Part shown: positions 15,074 to 23,047 of the stretch, one piece after another | Layout of the letters: each line of letters begins with the position of its first letter | Position numbering within the stretch: position 1 is the stretch's first letter | IMG/VR virus record: IMGVR_UViG_3300011114_000573 | Location: 1-24,504 of that record | DNA from: a virus | Reading direction: 5' to 3' (one strand) | DNA length: 24,504 nucleotides | Translations under genes and position numbers: made by a program | The notes under the pieces: model-generated | Told to the model about the DNA's origin: nothing | Databases searched by the model: none | What the model saw: only the letters and a program-made list of their open reading frames with translations

Positions 15074-15900
15074 ATTTCTATCTCATTCATATCTATTATA
15101 GTAAACCGTTTGGGAGGGTAGGTTGCTAATCCTTGTGCTACTAGGCTGTCTGCGTGCTTACGAGAGGTTGTAACACCCCCACTAGGCGTATCAACAACCA
15201 CTAGCTTAGTTTTAGCCCCCAAAGCCACTGGCTGGGCTTGTAGTGCTTTAAGGCGCATATTCTTAACTACCTTAGTCCACACTTCAATTTTATGAGCACC
15301 ATTATTAGAACCACTATCGCCCAGAGCAATTAGTTTGCGTTGTCCTAGTTTAATAGGCAGAACCTTAATAACAATTCCATTGTTCCAAAGTTTTATTGAA
15401 TAGGTTATGTCGTGCAATCCATAGCCATCAACATCACCGTCTAGTGCCACAAGTTTAACTGCTTCACCATAGTTAAGTATTGACCAGCGTATCTTATCTG
15501 TAAAATACGGAGCTTTAAGATTATTAAAGATTTTGCGTTTAACAAGCAAGCAACCAGTTCCACAAAACACTACACTTCCACCACCATCATAAAATACCGA
15601 ACCTCGTCCAGTTTTTGTAACAGGGTAATCACAGGTAATAGCGTTTGCATTCTCAGCCAACAAATCTTGTAAAATGCCGTCTGGTAATACCATATCATCT
15701 TCCACGAACCAAAGATGAGAAATAGATTTATCTTTTAGAGCCAGTTGTGTTGGTGTTTCAAAACACTCAGGAATTGGCTTACCGTGAGAAAAGAAAAACT
15801 TGTGGGGTATGCCCTTTAGGTTTCTAAGTATCTCGTCAGCAGTCTTGGAAAAGATTAACCCTCTACTCGGTAGAATAATTGCGACTTTAACGGACGACAC
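15070..15900 (-). CDS. Glycosyltransferase-like protein, second of a tandem paralogous pair
   Basis: A GT-A-like protein of about 276 aa, paralogous to the gene just upstream. Both share AIILPSRGL-x-F near the N-terminus, PECF-x-x-PT, a metal-site EDDM (about 67-70 here), GLHD-x-x-x-x, and GQRKL-x-x-LG followed by GxHKIE-x-W/L-T. A C-terminal tail of about 60 residues, absent from the paralogue, begins after AKTKLVVVD. I chose the GTG at 15900 because GGAGAG lies exactly six bases upstream and the overlap with the preceding gene shrinks to 14 bases. An ATG at 15918 would add six residues. It is in the same operon as the sugar-nucleotide genes. Donor and acceptor are unknown. Confidence 0.65.
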   Translation of the reverse strand: MSSVKVAIILPSRGLIFSKTADEILRNLKGIPHKFFFSHGKPIPECFETPTQLALKDKSISHLWFVEDDMVLPDGILQDLLAENANAITCDYPVTKTGRGSVFYDGGGSVVFCGTGCLLVKRKIFNNLKAPYFTDKIRWSILNYGEAVKLVALDGDVDGYGLHDITYSIKLWNNGIVIKVLPIKLGQRKLIALGDSGSNNGAHKIEVWTKVVKNMRLKALQAQPVALGAKTKLVVVDTPSGGVTTSRKHADSLVAQGLATYPPKRFTIIDMNEIEI

Positions 15901-16738
15901 TAAAATCTCTCCCATCATTTAAGTACGGTTGGTCATTATCGTCATAAGAGATAAATGGCGGTATATCTTCCCAGAACTTAACGTTTTGTACTCTATTCAT
16001 AGCACCTAGAAATAACTCAGAGTTTTCTGGAGTAATCATACCCGACACAAGGTTCTCACCTACTTCAGTCAGTTCAATTATTTTATGCTGACCCTGATTA
16101 GAGTGTATCTCTCCAAGTTGTTCTAGTTTACGCTGTCCAGCTTTTTGTTTCATTGGCATAATAGGTACACCAGCAGAGTAAAGCACCATACCAAAGTTTA
16201 AGTCGTGTAATCCATAGAATATCTTAGTAAGTTTGCGTGGCCAGAAATGTATTGTGTCTTTATCTATAAATGGATCAAATGTTCTGTCTGTGCGCCAGAT
16301 TGGTTTTTCAAACTGTTCTAGCACTTCTCTGGCTACAAGCATAAAACCAGTTCCAGTCCAGTACGCAAATCCATTAGGGTCGTGTAAACAAGTGGAATCG
16401 CCATTCTGCTGAAACGGATAATCTAAAGCTGTAACAGGATAGTTTTTATTAAACATTCTATTTAGAACACCTCTAGGAATAATCATGTCATCTTCAACTA
16501 TTAAAACAGCGAAGTTATCTTTATCAGCTAAAGCTCTCTCAGTTGGTTCGTTAAAACACTCTGGTAATCCTTTTTCGTGTGACCAGTATATTTCGTAGTC
16601 TAGCCCTTCAAGCTCGCCTAAAAGTTCCTCTAATGTTTCAGAGAACATTAACCCTCTACTAGGTAAAATAACTGCTAGTTTAGTAGCTTCTGGCTTAGTA
16701 GCCGTCGGGATTGTCTGATGCTTTTGTTTCACCGACAT
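15887..16738 (-). CDS. Glycosyltransferase-like protein, first of a tandem paralogous pair
   Basis: A 283-aa protein with an N-terminal Thr/Lys-rich extension (1-20), LAVILPSRGLMF (21-32), a GLPECFNEPT segment near 57-66, and V-E82-D-D-M in a hydrophobic strand as the likely metal/nucleotide-sugar site. GTGFMLVAREV (about 129-139), GLHDLNFGM and the GQRKLEQLG...GQHKIIELT block are shared with the next gene. This is the pattern of soluble GT-A enzymes, though not a standard GT2 signature. Its start lies 44 bases inside the upstream gene. No better start was found, although a GTG two codons in is possible. The pair probably arose by tandem duplication followed by strong divergence. Confidence 0.65.
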   Translation of the reverse strand: MSVKQKHQTIPTATKPEATKLAVILPSRGLMFSETLEELLGELEGLDYEIYWSHEKGLPECFNEPTERALADKDNFAVLIVEDDMIIPRGVLNRMFNKNYPVTALDYPFQQNGDSTCLHDPNGFAYWTGTGFMLVAREVLEQFEKPIWRTDRTFDPFIDKDTIHFWPRKLTKIFYGLHDLNFGMVLYSAGVPIMPMKQKAGQRKLEQLGEIHSNQGQHKIIELTEVGENLVSGMITPENSELFLGAMNRVQNVKFWEDIPPFISYDDNDQPYLNDGRDFSVVR

Positions 16739-17042
16739 TTGGATTTTCTGCCCTTAACTCATCTATAAATAAACTTATCATTGAGATTGCACCACTAAAC
16801 TGGTCTACTTCGTTGGCGTGTGTACCTAGTTGCTGTAAACCCTTGTTTTTTAATACTTCGTTCTCGCTTTCAGATAGTCTGGTAGCGTGTACCATATCAA
16901 CTCTTGAACGCCACTGCATAGATTTTAACTGATTAAGTTGTTCTTCAAGATAAGCAAGTTTTTGTCTTGGGTGTAGTTCTGCTTCTTTTGGTATTTTATA
17001 CTTTTTAACAGTCTCTTTATCAAATGCTAGTGGAGATTTCAT
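16695..17042 (-). CDS. Small helical protein of unknown function heading the sugar operon
   Basis: A 115-aa protein, not recognised. It is charged, and residues about 25-55 are coiled-coil-like (YLEEQLNQLKS). A second helix near 75-95 contains hydrophobic ISMISLFIDEL, and there is no membrane segment or enzymatic motif. It has a good GAGGGC ribosome binding site six bases before ATG. It is the first gene after the terminator that follows the capsid gene. Its 3' end overlaps the first glycosyltransferase by 44 bases, so the two are presumably coupled. It could be a minor head protein or a regulator; the sequence gives no basis to choose. Confidence 0.6.
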   Translation of the reverse strand: MKSPLAFDKETVKKYKIPKEAELHPRQKLAYLEEQLNQLKSMQWRSRVDMVHATRLSESENEVLKNKGLQQLGTHANEVDQFSGAISMISLFIDELRAENPNVGETKASDNPDGY

Positions 17043-17070
17043 CGCTTGCCCTCGCTTAATTTATAATTTC

Positions 17071-17099
17071 ATATTACCAAGTTGTTCTAAATAAAGCAA
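17071..17099 (-). promoter_or_regulatory. Likely promoter of the sugar cassette
   Basis: On the minus strand, TTGCTT (17099-17094), a 17-base spacer, and TAATAT (17076-17071) lie just downstream of the capsid terminator and before the ribosome binding site of the 115-aa gene. It lacks the TAACTGGGC element of the four structural promoters, so the cassette may be controlled differently. Confidence 0.55.
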
Positions 17100-17106
17100 C
17101 ACAATA

Positions 17107-17131
17107 TAAAAAGACTCCTCGTCAGGAGTCT
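17107..17131 (-). terminator. Intrinsic terminator after the capsid gene
   Basis: On the minus strand, AGACTCCT, the four-base loop GACG, and AGGAGTCT form an 8-bp perfect stem followed directly by TTTTTA. It lies 23 bases after the capsid stop codon and is the clearest Rho-independent terminator in the window. Confidence 0.92.
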
Positions 17132-17153
17132 AGTTATACCGTGAGGTGTTTGA

Positions 17154-18029
17154 TTAGCTTTTTACGACGTAACCAAAGTTGCTTCGTAGTGATGAGTGAC
17201 CGTAAAGTACGTCCACTGTTACTAACCAGCCCAGGTACTCTTGCTTGTATTGAGCCTGAGTACGAGGTTGTGACTGAACTGCGACAGCCCATGATTCTTT
17301 GTGGAAGAATAGGTGGTTGTATTCGTCAGTTACAGTATCAAGGTAAACAAGGTTCTGTGAAACGTATACAGTTGCACCGTAAATAGTTCCAAGCTTGCCA
17401 CCTTTAATTGCTTCGCCAGTTCCAAGTGCGTCATAACGAACGAACTTGTCGATAGCCAATAGTTCTGATTCACCTTTAGGGTGAACAACTAGACTTCGGT
17501 CTGTGCGAGGTGCTTTGTTTTCGCTTAGGTAGCGGTTTACAGCCAAGATGCAAGCATCGTTTATTGCAGTACCGTAAGTACCAACAGTCTGTGAAGCCGT
17601 TTTCCATGTGCTTGTCATGTTTGTTGCTATGTCTGAGTCAATCTTTTCAGATATTGCATATGCGGCTGCTTGTGTGTAGTCGCTACGAATGTCGTAAGCT
17701 GCTTGAATCTTTAATAGGTCTTCAACTAAGAATGAGCTTTCGTAGTGCTTGTTCAAAGTTATAGTAGTTTTTGTGTCTGTGTTGTAGTTTAGTGTCACTA
17801 CAGTGTTTTGTGCTTTTAGGTTTGCAGAAATGGTGCTAACATTTGGTATTTCCAAAGTTTGACCAGCTGACTGCACATCTGCATCATAGTGCTTAATGAG
17901 TGGTAATAGAACAAGGTTGCTCTTTACAAACATTAAAACTTCTTTGCTCCAGATGTTAGGACGAAAAACGTTTCCAGCTGTTACGCCAACGTTTACGTTA
18001 CCAGAACCATATGCTCCAGTTGTTGCCAT
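17154..18029 (-). CDS. Major capsid protein (HK97-fold type)
   Basis: A 291-aa protein in the expected place after the scaffold-like gene. The N-terminal arm is Gly/Ala/Val-rich, followed by FRPNIWSKEVLMFVKSNLVL, a typical opening of phage coat proteins. Next come a Lys/Thr beta-hairpin region (NTDTKTTITLNKHYESSFLVED), a long helical spine (YDIRSDYTQAAAYAISEKIDSDIA), a DRSLVVHPKGESELLAIDKFV domain and a C-terminal beta part. This pattern is seen in HK97-fold coat proteins of podovirus-like phages. It assembles the icosahedral shell on the scaffold. No protease gene is visible. A GAAAAGAG-type ribosome binding site lies before ATG, and a strong terminator follows. It is probably the most heavily expressed gene in the window. 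Confidence 0.85.
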   Translation of the reverse strand: MATTGAYGSGNVNVGVTAGNVFRPNIWSKEVLMFVKSNLVLLPLIKHYDADVQSAGQTLEIPNVSTISANLKAQNTVVTLNYNTDTKTTITLNKHYESSFLVEDLLKIQAAYDIRSDYTQAAAYAISEKIDSDIATNMTSTWKTASQTVGTYGTAINDACILAVNRYLSENKAPRTDRSLVVHPKGESELLAIDKFVRYDALGTGEAIKGGKLGTIYGATVYVSQNLVYLDTVTDEYNHLFFHKESWAVAVQSQPRTQAQYKQEYLGWLVTVDVLYGHSSLRSNFGYVVKS

Positions 18030-18066
18030 TGTGTTTTCTCTTTTCTTATTTCAGTTTAGTTTAGTG

Positions 18067-18885
18067 TTACGCTTCCATCGCTGCACTAATTGCTTTGTAG
18101 TTTTTTTCAAACCACTCTTGACTGTTTTTATCTACTAAACTTGATACATTTTGAGGTGTAATTTGTTCAGATTGATATACTCCAGAATTAGTAGCGCCCG
18201 ATGAAGGCGGGATTTGTTGTTGTTTCTGTGCGAGGTTCGTCAAAGCTTCGCGACCACCAGCTTGTCTTAATTCTGCATCTCGTGCTGGGTCATTTCTGGC
18301 TAATATGTACAAAGAGCGCAAATCATCTTTCAGATAAGGTTTCTCAGATACTAATGTTGCCATAGCTGACTCGTATTCACGAGCATCAGGATTTTCACTA
18401 AAGAACTCTCTTACATTGTTTTGTATCAATAGGTTATTAACCGACTGAGCCAATCCATCTATATTAGGGTCTCCAGTGTAATCTATAGGTGCTTGGTACA
18501 CAGAGTGTTCCAGTTCCCTAGACTTGTTGTTGGCTTCGTGCATTTTTCTTTCGGCTTCTCGTTGCATTTGTGCGAGTTTTAACTCGTTTGGATTATCAAG
18601 ATTTATTGTCAATCCTTTCTTTTCCGTCCATGCGACAATATCGTCGTCTAATTGCTCGGTTTGAGCTTGTGTTTCATTTTGACTTGCGTCTGAACTTTCG
18701 TTCTCAGAAACGGCTTCACTAGCAGTTGATGCACTTTCGCTTGCTTGTGATGTAACTGGTGATAGGTCTGGTGTTCCGTTGCTATCTGTAGAGATAACTT
18801 GGTCAGAATTATAACCCGTTGTAACCGCCACTGGTTCTTGTGGTTGTGCTTGCGCGCCACCATCAGTAGTTGTGGTATCCATCAT
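18067..18885 (-). CDS. Scaffold-like head assembly protein
   Basis: A 272-aa acidic, Gln/Ser/Asn-rich protein. The disordered N-terminal 90 residues are Ser/Thr/Glu-rich. A helical centre (LKLAQMQREAERKMHEANNKSRELEHS) and a helical C-terminus ending NSQEWFEKNYKAISAAMEA follow, like the C-terminal coat-binding helix of phage scaffolding proteins. Placement between portal and capsid supports that role. AAGGAAGT precedes two consecutive ATGs (18885 and 18882). The second has the better spacing of about six bases, so the true start may be 18882. The upstream leader can fold into two alternative hairpins, which may set its expression. Confidence 0.78.
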   Translation of the reverse strand: MMDTTTTDGGAQAQPQEPVAVTTGYNSDQVISTDSNGTPDLSPVTSQASESASTASEAVSENESSDASQNETQAQTEQLDDDIVAWTEKKGLTINLDNPNELKLAQMQREAERKMHEANNKSRELEHSVYQAPIDYTGDPNIDGLAQSVNNLLIQNNVREFFSENPDAREYESAMATLVSEKPYLKDDLRSLYILARNDPARDAELRQAGGREALTNLAQKQQQIPPSSGATNSGVYQSEQITPQNVSSLVDKNSQEWFEKNYKAISAAMEA

Positions 18886-18913
18886 ACTTCCTTTTTTTAA
18901 TTGTTAAAGTCTC

Positions 18914-18966
18914 GCCCAGAGTTAGGGGAGTAAGCTGGGCAATTATTTAATTGTTCTTACTCCCCT
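18914..18966 (-). promoter_or_regulatory. Two mutually exclusive hairpins upstream of the scaffold gene
   Basis: Hairpin 1 pairs AGGGGAGTAAG with CTTACTCCCCT (18924-18934 with 18956-18966, 11 perfect bp) and contains an inner CAATTA/TAATTG stem. The stop codon of the 76-aa gene lies inside it. Hairpin 2 pairs GCCCAG with CTGGGC (18935-18940 with 18914-18919) across one arm of hairpin 1, so both cannot form fully. There is no U-tract, so it is not a standard terminator. Ribosomes finishing the 76-aa gene would disrupt hairpin 1. Confidence 0.55.
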
Positions 18967-19177
18967 CGTCTGCAGGTAAAACTGATAGAAACTGTAAATG
19001 TTCTATAGCTAAAATAACACCAGATGCTTGTTTAAGCAAGCCAAAAGCAGTTTCTTGTGTTTTTTCTTTTGTAGCGTCCATTACTAACTGCTCCTTTCTA
19101 GTATTAAGTTGGCTTATCAGTTCCTTACCTAAAGGTGAGGATAGTAAACTATTAAATTGGTTGGACCAATCATCCAT
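18947..19177 (-). CDS. Small head-module protein of unknown function
   Basis: A 76-aa, largely helical acidic/amphipathic protein (WSNQFNSLLSSPLGKELISQL, then a hydrophobic GVILAIEHLQFLSVL). It is unrecognised by family. It begins three bases after the portal stop with AGGA six to nine bases upstream, so it is clearly translated. Short proteins between portal and scaffold in short-tailed phages are sometimes minor capsid or assembly factors; that is inference from location only. Its stop codon sits inside the hairpin that precedes the scaffold gene. Confidence 0.7.
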   Translation of the reverse strand: MDDWSNQFNSLLSSPLGKELISQLNTRKEQLVMDATKEKTQETAFGLLKQASGVILAIEHLQFLSVLPADEGSKNN

Positions 19178-19180
19178 TGT

Positions 19181-21115
19181 TTATTCCTGTACCCCTGTAC
19201 TTGGTACTTCAGGGGCTTGTGGTGGAAGTGGTGGATTCATAGGTGCAACGCCTATTGGTGAACCATCTTGCGGTAGAGAAGTCATATGATTAACTGTAAG
19301 GTCTTTTGACTGCTGAGATGCTAGAGCTTCTATTGCACCTTCGTGGGCAACAGATGATTGTAGTCCAGCCATTTCTTCTAATTGTGCCTGTACATCTGGA
19401 TTGGTATTTACATAACTTTTAGCGATACCCTCTAATGCGATTTGTTCTGGGGTCTTTTCTTTTTTAGCCTTAGGGTCTTCGCCCTGTGATGCCATAGCTT
19501 GTTGTTGTGGGTCTACCATTAAACCGTCTACTTCATCAGGTTCAAGATTAAATGCTTTCTGTAAGATTATGCGAGTTAAGCCAGCCTGATTAACAAGTGG
19601 GTTTCCAAGCATAGCTGTGTACAGTTCTTTAAGGTCACGCATCTTTTTATTCTTTTCTTGGTCAAGAGTAGTTTTAAGTTTAATGCGTGGTTCGTAATCA
19701 CCTTGAAACATTTGTGGGTCATAAGTATCCCAATCAACACCAGTCTTTCCCAAGACTCTAAACATAGTTGGCTCAGTAACATACATACGAACCATTTGAA
19801 ATACTAATTTGGCTAGTGTGTAATAACCACCGTTTTCTATTTGTGAAACAACTAAATCAAATCTTCGTCCAGATGATATTACCTGTTGTTTAACTTCAGT
19901 AGCAGTTGTGCGAGAGCTTGTTGCCACTCCCTTAATGATTTCATCTACTGCTGTTGTCTCTCTGATTTCGTTCTTTATGTTAGAGCGTTCGTTAAAAGCG
20001 TTGCTAGGGATTTGTGGTTTATTAACTGCAGAAAAACTTCCAGGCTTAAACGGATATACAGCACCAGTAACGTTTCTAATTTTATCTATGTAAGAAGCGT
20101 ACTGAGGGTCAAGTTCCATAACAGGGTCTAGCGACCAAGATACGGCATCTACATTTTGGTTAGTAAGGTCGTTTAATAGTTCCTGTGGCTTAGCAATAGA
20201 TTGTAGCACTGATGTTCCGTACAACAGGCTTTCGTCTGGCAAGTAGGAGTCAATTATAAAAGGGTACATACCCTCTGGGTTTTTCCAACCTAAGAATTGC
20301 TGTCGTTCCTTGTAGTAGTTCTTAGATTGGTAGATTACTACTTCACGGTTTGCAACATACCATACTTCTTCTTCTGTCCAGTAACAAATAACTTCTACTT
20401 GTCCTTCTTGGGCTTTAGCGTCAAGAGTAGAACCCATAAGAGTATCTTTGTCCTCTTTATCTGTTTGGTCGCCTGATTGAAAATCACCGCTAATTTTATT
20501 TAAGTTCTTGTATTTGTTTTCTAGTTGCTGAGTTTCTGGATTTACAATCTGTTCTTTAGCAAGGTCTTCTTTGTTTGCCAAGAACCTGTAACCCATATAA
20601 CCAGCTTTTTGGTAATTTAGGATTGTAGCTGTTGGGTCGCAGAAAAAGTCTCTTAAAGGAATATGTTTAATACAAGGGTGGTCAATATCCCAGTAAACCA
20701 TTAGAACACTTGTACCTAGTTTGAAATAACTACGAGTATGAGAAACAAGTTTATTGGTCCAGTTGTCTAAATCCCAATAGTAAGAAAAAAGCCCATTAAG
20801 AACTTCTGTATTACTAGCCTGTTCTGGTTTTGTCTGAATATATTCTACAAGGGGCTTTTCGCCAGCAGTAGCCGATACCATAGTTTCAATAGTAGAAAAA
20901 GACATAGGAACAAAAGTATCAGAGATGCCGTTATAGCCAACCATAGTACGCTTGCTGTTATAAAGATTAGCCATATCTTCCCAGACTTTGTGATAAGAAC
21001 CAGATGTATAATTCCAAGAACTATTCCACCCATCTACTGCTATTTGTACATAATCTTTACTTGGCGTATTTTTTGGTATCTTTTGTTCTGTTGAGGCAGT
21101 ATCAGTATTTTCCAT
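19181..21115 (-). CDS. Portal protein
   Basis: A 644-aa protein of the length usual for large P22-like or podoviral portals. Conserved texture includes an N-terminal aromatic helix (VWEDMANLYNSKRTMVGYNGISDTFVP), DFFCDPTA near 158-165, EVICYWTEEEVWY, GMYPFIIDSYLPDESLLYGTSVLQSI, a long helix with ATEVKQQVISSGRRFDLVV, and a Gln/Met/Pro-rich C-terminal tail. It forms the dodecameric ring for DNA entry and exit that binds terminase and adaptor. It follows terL after about 65 bases holding a dedicated promoter, so head genes can be transcribed separately from the terminase genes. AAGG lies upstream of ATG. Confidence 0.88.
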   Translation of the reverse strand: MENTDTASTEQKIPKNTPSKDYVQIAVDGWNSSWNYTSGSYHKVWEDMANLYNSKRTMVGYNGISDTFVPMSFSTIETMVSATAGEKPLVEYIQTKPEQASNTEVLNGLFSYYWDLDNWTNKLVSHTRSYFKLGTSVLMVYWDIDHPCIKHIPLRDFFCDPTATILNYQKAGYMGYRFLANKEDLAKEQIVNPETQQLENKYKNLNKISGDFQSGDQTDKEDKDTLMGSTLDAKAQEGQVEVICYWTEEEVWYVANREVVIYQSKNYYKERQQFLGWKNPEGMYPFIIDSYLPDESLLYGTSVLQSIAKPQELLNDLTNQNVDAVSWSLDPVMELDPQYASYIDKIRNVTGAVYPFKPGSFSAVNKPQIPSNAFNERSNIKNEIRETTAVDEIIKGVATSSRTTATEVKQQVISSGRRFDLVVSQIENGGYYTLAKLVFQMVRMYVTEPTMFRVLGKTGVDWDTYDPQMFQGDYEPRIKLKTTLDQEKNKKMRDLKELYTAMLGNPLVNQAGLTRIILQKAFNLEPDEVDGLMVDPQQQAMASQGEDPKAKKEKTPEQIALEGIAKSYVNTNPDVQAQLEEMAGLQSSVAHEGAIEALASQQSKDLTVNHMTSLPQDGSPIGVAPMNPPLPPQAPEVPSTGVQE

Positions 21116-21135
21116 ATTTCAGCTATTTCCCTTAT

Positions 21136-21155
21136 ACCCAGTTAAGCGTATTATA
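21136..21155 (-). promoter_or_regulatory. Promoter with TAACTGGGT start element (portal/head genes)
   Basis: On the minus strand, a perfect TATAAT (21155-21150) is followed by five bases and TAACTGGGT (21144-21136), then AAGG and the portal ATG. The best -35 candidate (TTGGTG) sits 19 bases upstream, longer than ideal. The spacing from -10 to the conserved element equals that of the other three copies. Confidence 0.72.
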
Positions 21156-21180
21156 CACTAAATTGCTGTTACTACACCAA

Positions 21181-22545
21181 CTATCTAAAATTAACATACT
21201 TTTCTCTTTGATTTACCAAGTCTTGATTTATTTTAGGTTCTGGCATACTACCAGGTCGTCTGTTCATCAGCCCATATCTTAATGCGTCGTAAAGGTGGTC
21301 CTCAGCCCTTGTGTCTATATCCTCTGGTCTGTTTATATCAACAGGAAGATTAGGAAAAGTTCTAATAAAATTAACGCAGTTAGAAAATACCTGTAATCCA
21401 GGGATACCGTCAGCTTTAGGCATCAAGGCTTCGTGTATAGCGTTCTTTCCTGCTTTCCTATCGTTGTTCGCTGGTTGAAATATAAGATTATTTCTCTGAA
21501 AAATTGCGGCTACTGTTTCTCCAGTTTCAGCAGAGCCAATTTGTTTCCATAAAGAGGGGTCAGCTAGTCGCATAGACAATCTATCGTCGCCAGTACCCAT
21601 TTCTATTACTTCGGCTTGTTTAGAAGCTGCTAAAGCGTGTTCATAAAACTCTTTGTATAAATATATTCTGTCTGAGCCAGGGTCAATCGCCAACCAAACT
21701 CCAGCAGCATACGAGTTATACCCCCAGTCATAAGCAAACCATCTAGTCCAGTGCTTAGGAATAGCAAACGGAGTAACAACATGCCATGGTTTACCCTCTT
21801 CTGTTTCCCTGCGCCACTCCTCAAAAGCCTGTCCTGCGAAAATATCCCAATCTCCGTCTAAATATGCCCGTCTTAGGTTAGGGTCGCTCAAACTAGACAG
21901 TTGTCTTGTGTAAGTATCTCTAAACTTTTGGTCTGGGTGGTCAGATACTTTAGCTGGTATGAATTGCCTAGTGTTTCCATGTCTATCAGTATAGATTGAT
22001 TCTGGAGCAGTTATGTCAATAAAGTAAGATTTAACCCAAGCGTGTCCAATGTTTCCAGGGTTAGTGGCACACATCACTTTAAGTGGTTGCTCGCCAGCAG
22101 TTCTAACACGAGTCTTAAGAAACTCATACTGTTCCAAAGTAAAGTGAGTTACCTCGTCTAATAAAAGTAAATGTATCTCAGCAGACTGATAGCGATACAT
22201 GTCAGCAGGGTTCTCTAGGTAGGCTAATTGAATAATACTTCCGTTAGTAAAAACAAAGGTTCTGTCCTGAGAGTTGTAATGCATACCCTTTGCTATGTTT
22301 ATATAGTCAGCACATTGTTTATAAATCTCTGGTATAACTGACTGTTTAAGTTCTGGAATAGTCTTTCTAAAAACATAAATCCTAGACTTAGGCCAACGCA
22401 TAGCATAAGTTATAGCCTCTGCCACAAGAGCAGCAGTCTTTCCTCCACCAGCAGCTCCCCCGTAAAGCGTTTCAAATGCCTCACTAGTATGGAACTTAGT
22501 CTGTCTAGGAGACGCGATATAATCTGGGATTTTAATCTGCGGCAT
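21181..22545 (-). CDS. terL: Terminase large subunit
   Basis: A 454-aa packaging motor. Walker A GGAAGGGKT is at residues 29-37, Walker B LLLLDE at 126-131, and the coupling motif ATNPG at 160-164. The RNase H-like nuclease domain begins with FAYDWGY (Asp273), with further acidic residues at about 329 (LADPSLW) and 416/420 (EDHLYDALRYG). All key elements are present and the length is normal. The protein cuts and translocates phage DNA into the procapsid through the portal. Its ATG lies 14 bases inside the small-terminase gene, so translation is coupled. Confidence 0.95.
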   Translation of the reverse strand: MPQIKIPDYIASPRQTKFHTSEAFETLYGGAAGGGKTAALVAEAITYAMRWPKSRIYVFRKTIPELKQSVIPEIYKQCADYINIAKGMHYNSQDRTFVFTNGSIIQLAYLENPADMYRYQSAEIHLLLLDEVTHFTLEQYEFLKTRVRTAGEQPLKVMCATNPGNIGHAWVKSYFIDITAPESIYTDRHGNTRQFIPAKVSDHPDQKFRDTYTRQLSSLSDPNLRRAYLDGDWDIFAGQAFEEWRRETEEGKPWHVVTPFAIPKHWTRWFAYDWGYNSYAAGVWLAIDPGSDRIYLYKEFYEHALAASKQAEVIEMGTGDDRLSMRLADPSLWKQIGSAETGETVAAIFQRNNLIFQPANNDRKAGKNAIHEALMPKADGIPGLQVFSNCVNFIRTFPNLPVDINRPEDIDTRAEDHLYDALRYGLMNRRPGSMPEPKINQDLVNQREKYVNFR

Positions 22546-23038
22546 CTATAATTATTCTTTCAGCTGTTTCGTTTAAGGGTCTAGGCACATCATTTATAAA
22601 AGTTACTTTAACATCTTGCTGAACCCTATCTATAAACATACCCTTAGCTTTACCCATAAGTTCCAGAGCTTTTAGTTTATCCCTGTCCTGAGCGGCAGAC
22701 TGCACTATACCTTGAAACGCCCTATAAATATGCTCTGGCTCGTAGCCAACTAAGTTCTTCTTTGCTTCTCTAACCCACCACAGGTCCAAAGTATTAGAAG
22801 TAATAGCAGTAGAATAAGACTTAGAAAACCCAGCCTTTACTGCCGACTGGTAGGAATTAGCAAAAGTAGGAGAAGTAGGTAATAAGTAATTCTCTATAAA
22901 GTTATACTGTCTCTTATTAAGTTTTATCTGTTTTTCTTTTACCAGCTCGACCACCTTTTCAACTACAACCTTATCTTCCTCCGTAGGGTTCCCTAGGTCA
23001 CGTTCTCTCTTTGCTTTCATAATAGCTTTAGTTTTCAT
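22532..23038 (-). CDS. terS: Terminase small subunit
   Basis: A 168-aa protein with a basic N-terminus, then NKRQYNFIENYL and SAVKAGFSKSYSTAITSNTLDLWWVREAK, the helix-turn-helix region of small terminases of the Terminase_2 type. A helical oligomerisation part (HIYRAFQGIVQSAAQDRDKLKALELMGKAKGMF) and a short C-terminal tail follow. It recognises the packaging site and recruits the large subunit encoded next. The start at 23038 lacks a strong ribosome binding site, and an ATG six codons later is possible. It lies nine bases after the YefM-like gene and is probably on its transcript. Confidence 0.85.
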   Translation of the reverse strand: MKTKAIMKAKRERDLGNPTEEDKVVVEKVVELVKEKQIKLNKRQYNFIENYLLPTSPTFANSYQSAVKAGFSKSYSTAITSNTLDLWWVREAKKNLVGYEPEHIYRAFQGIVQSAAQDRDKLKALELMGKAKGMFIDRVQQDVKVTFINDVPRPLNETAERIIIDAAD

Positions 23039-23047
23039 AGTTCGTTT

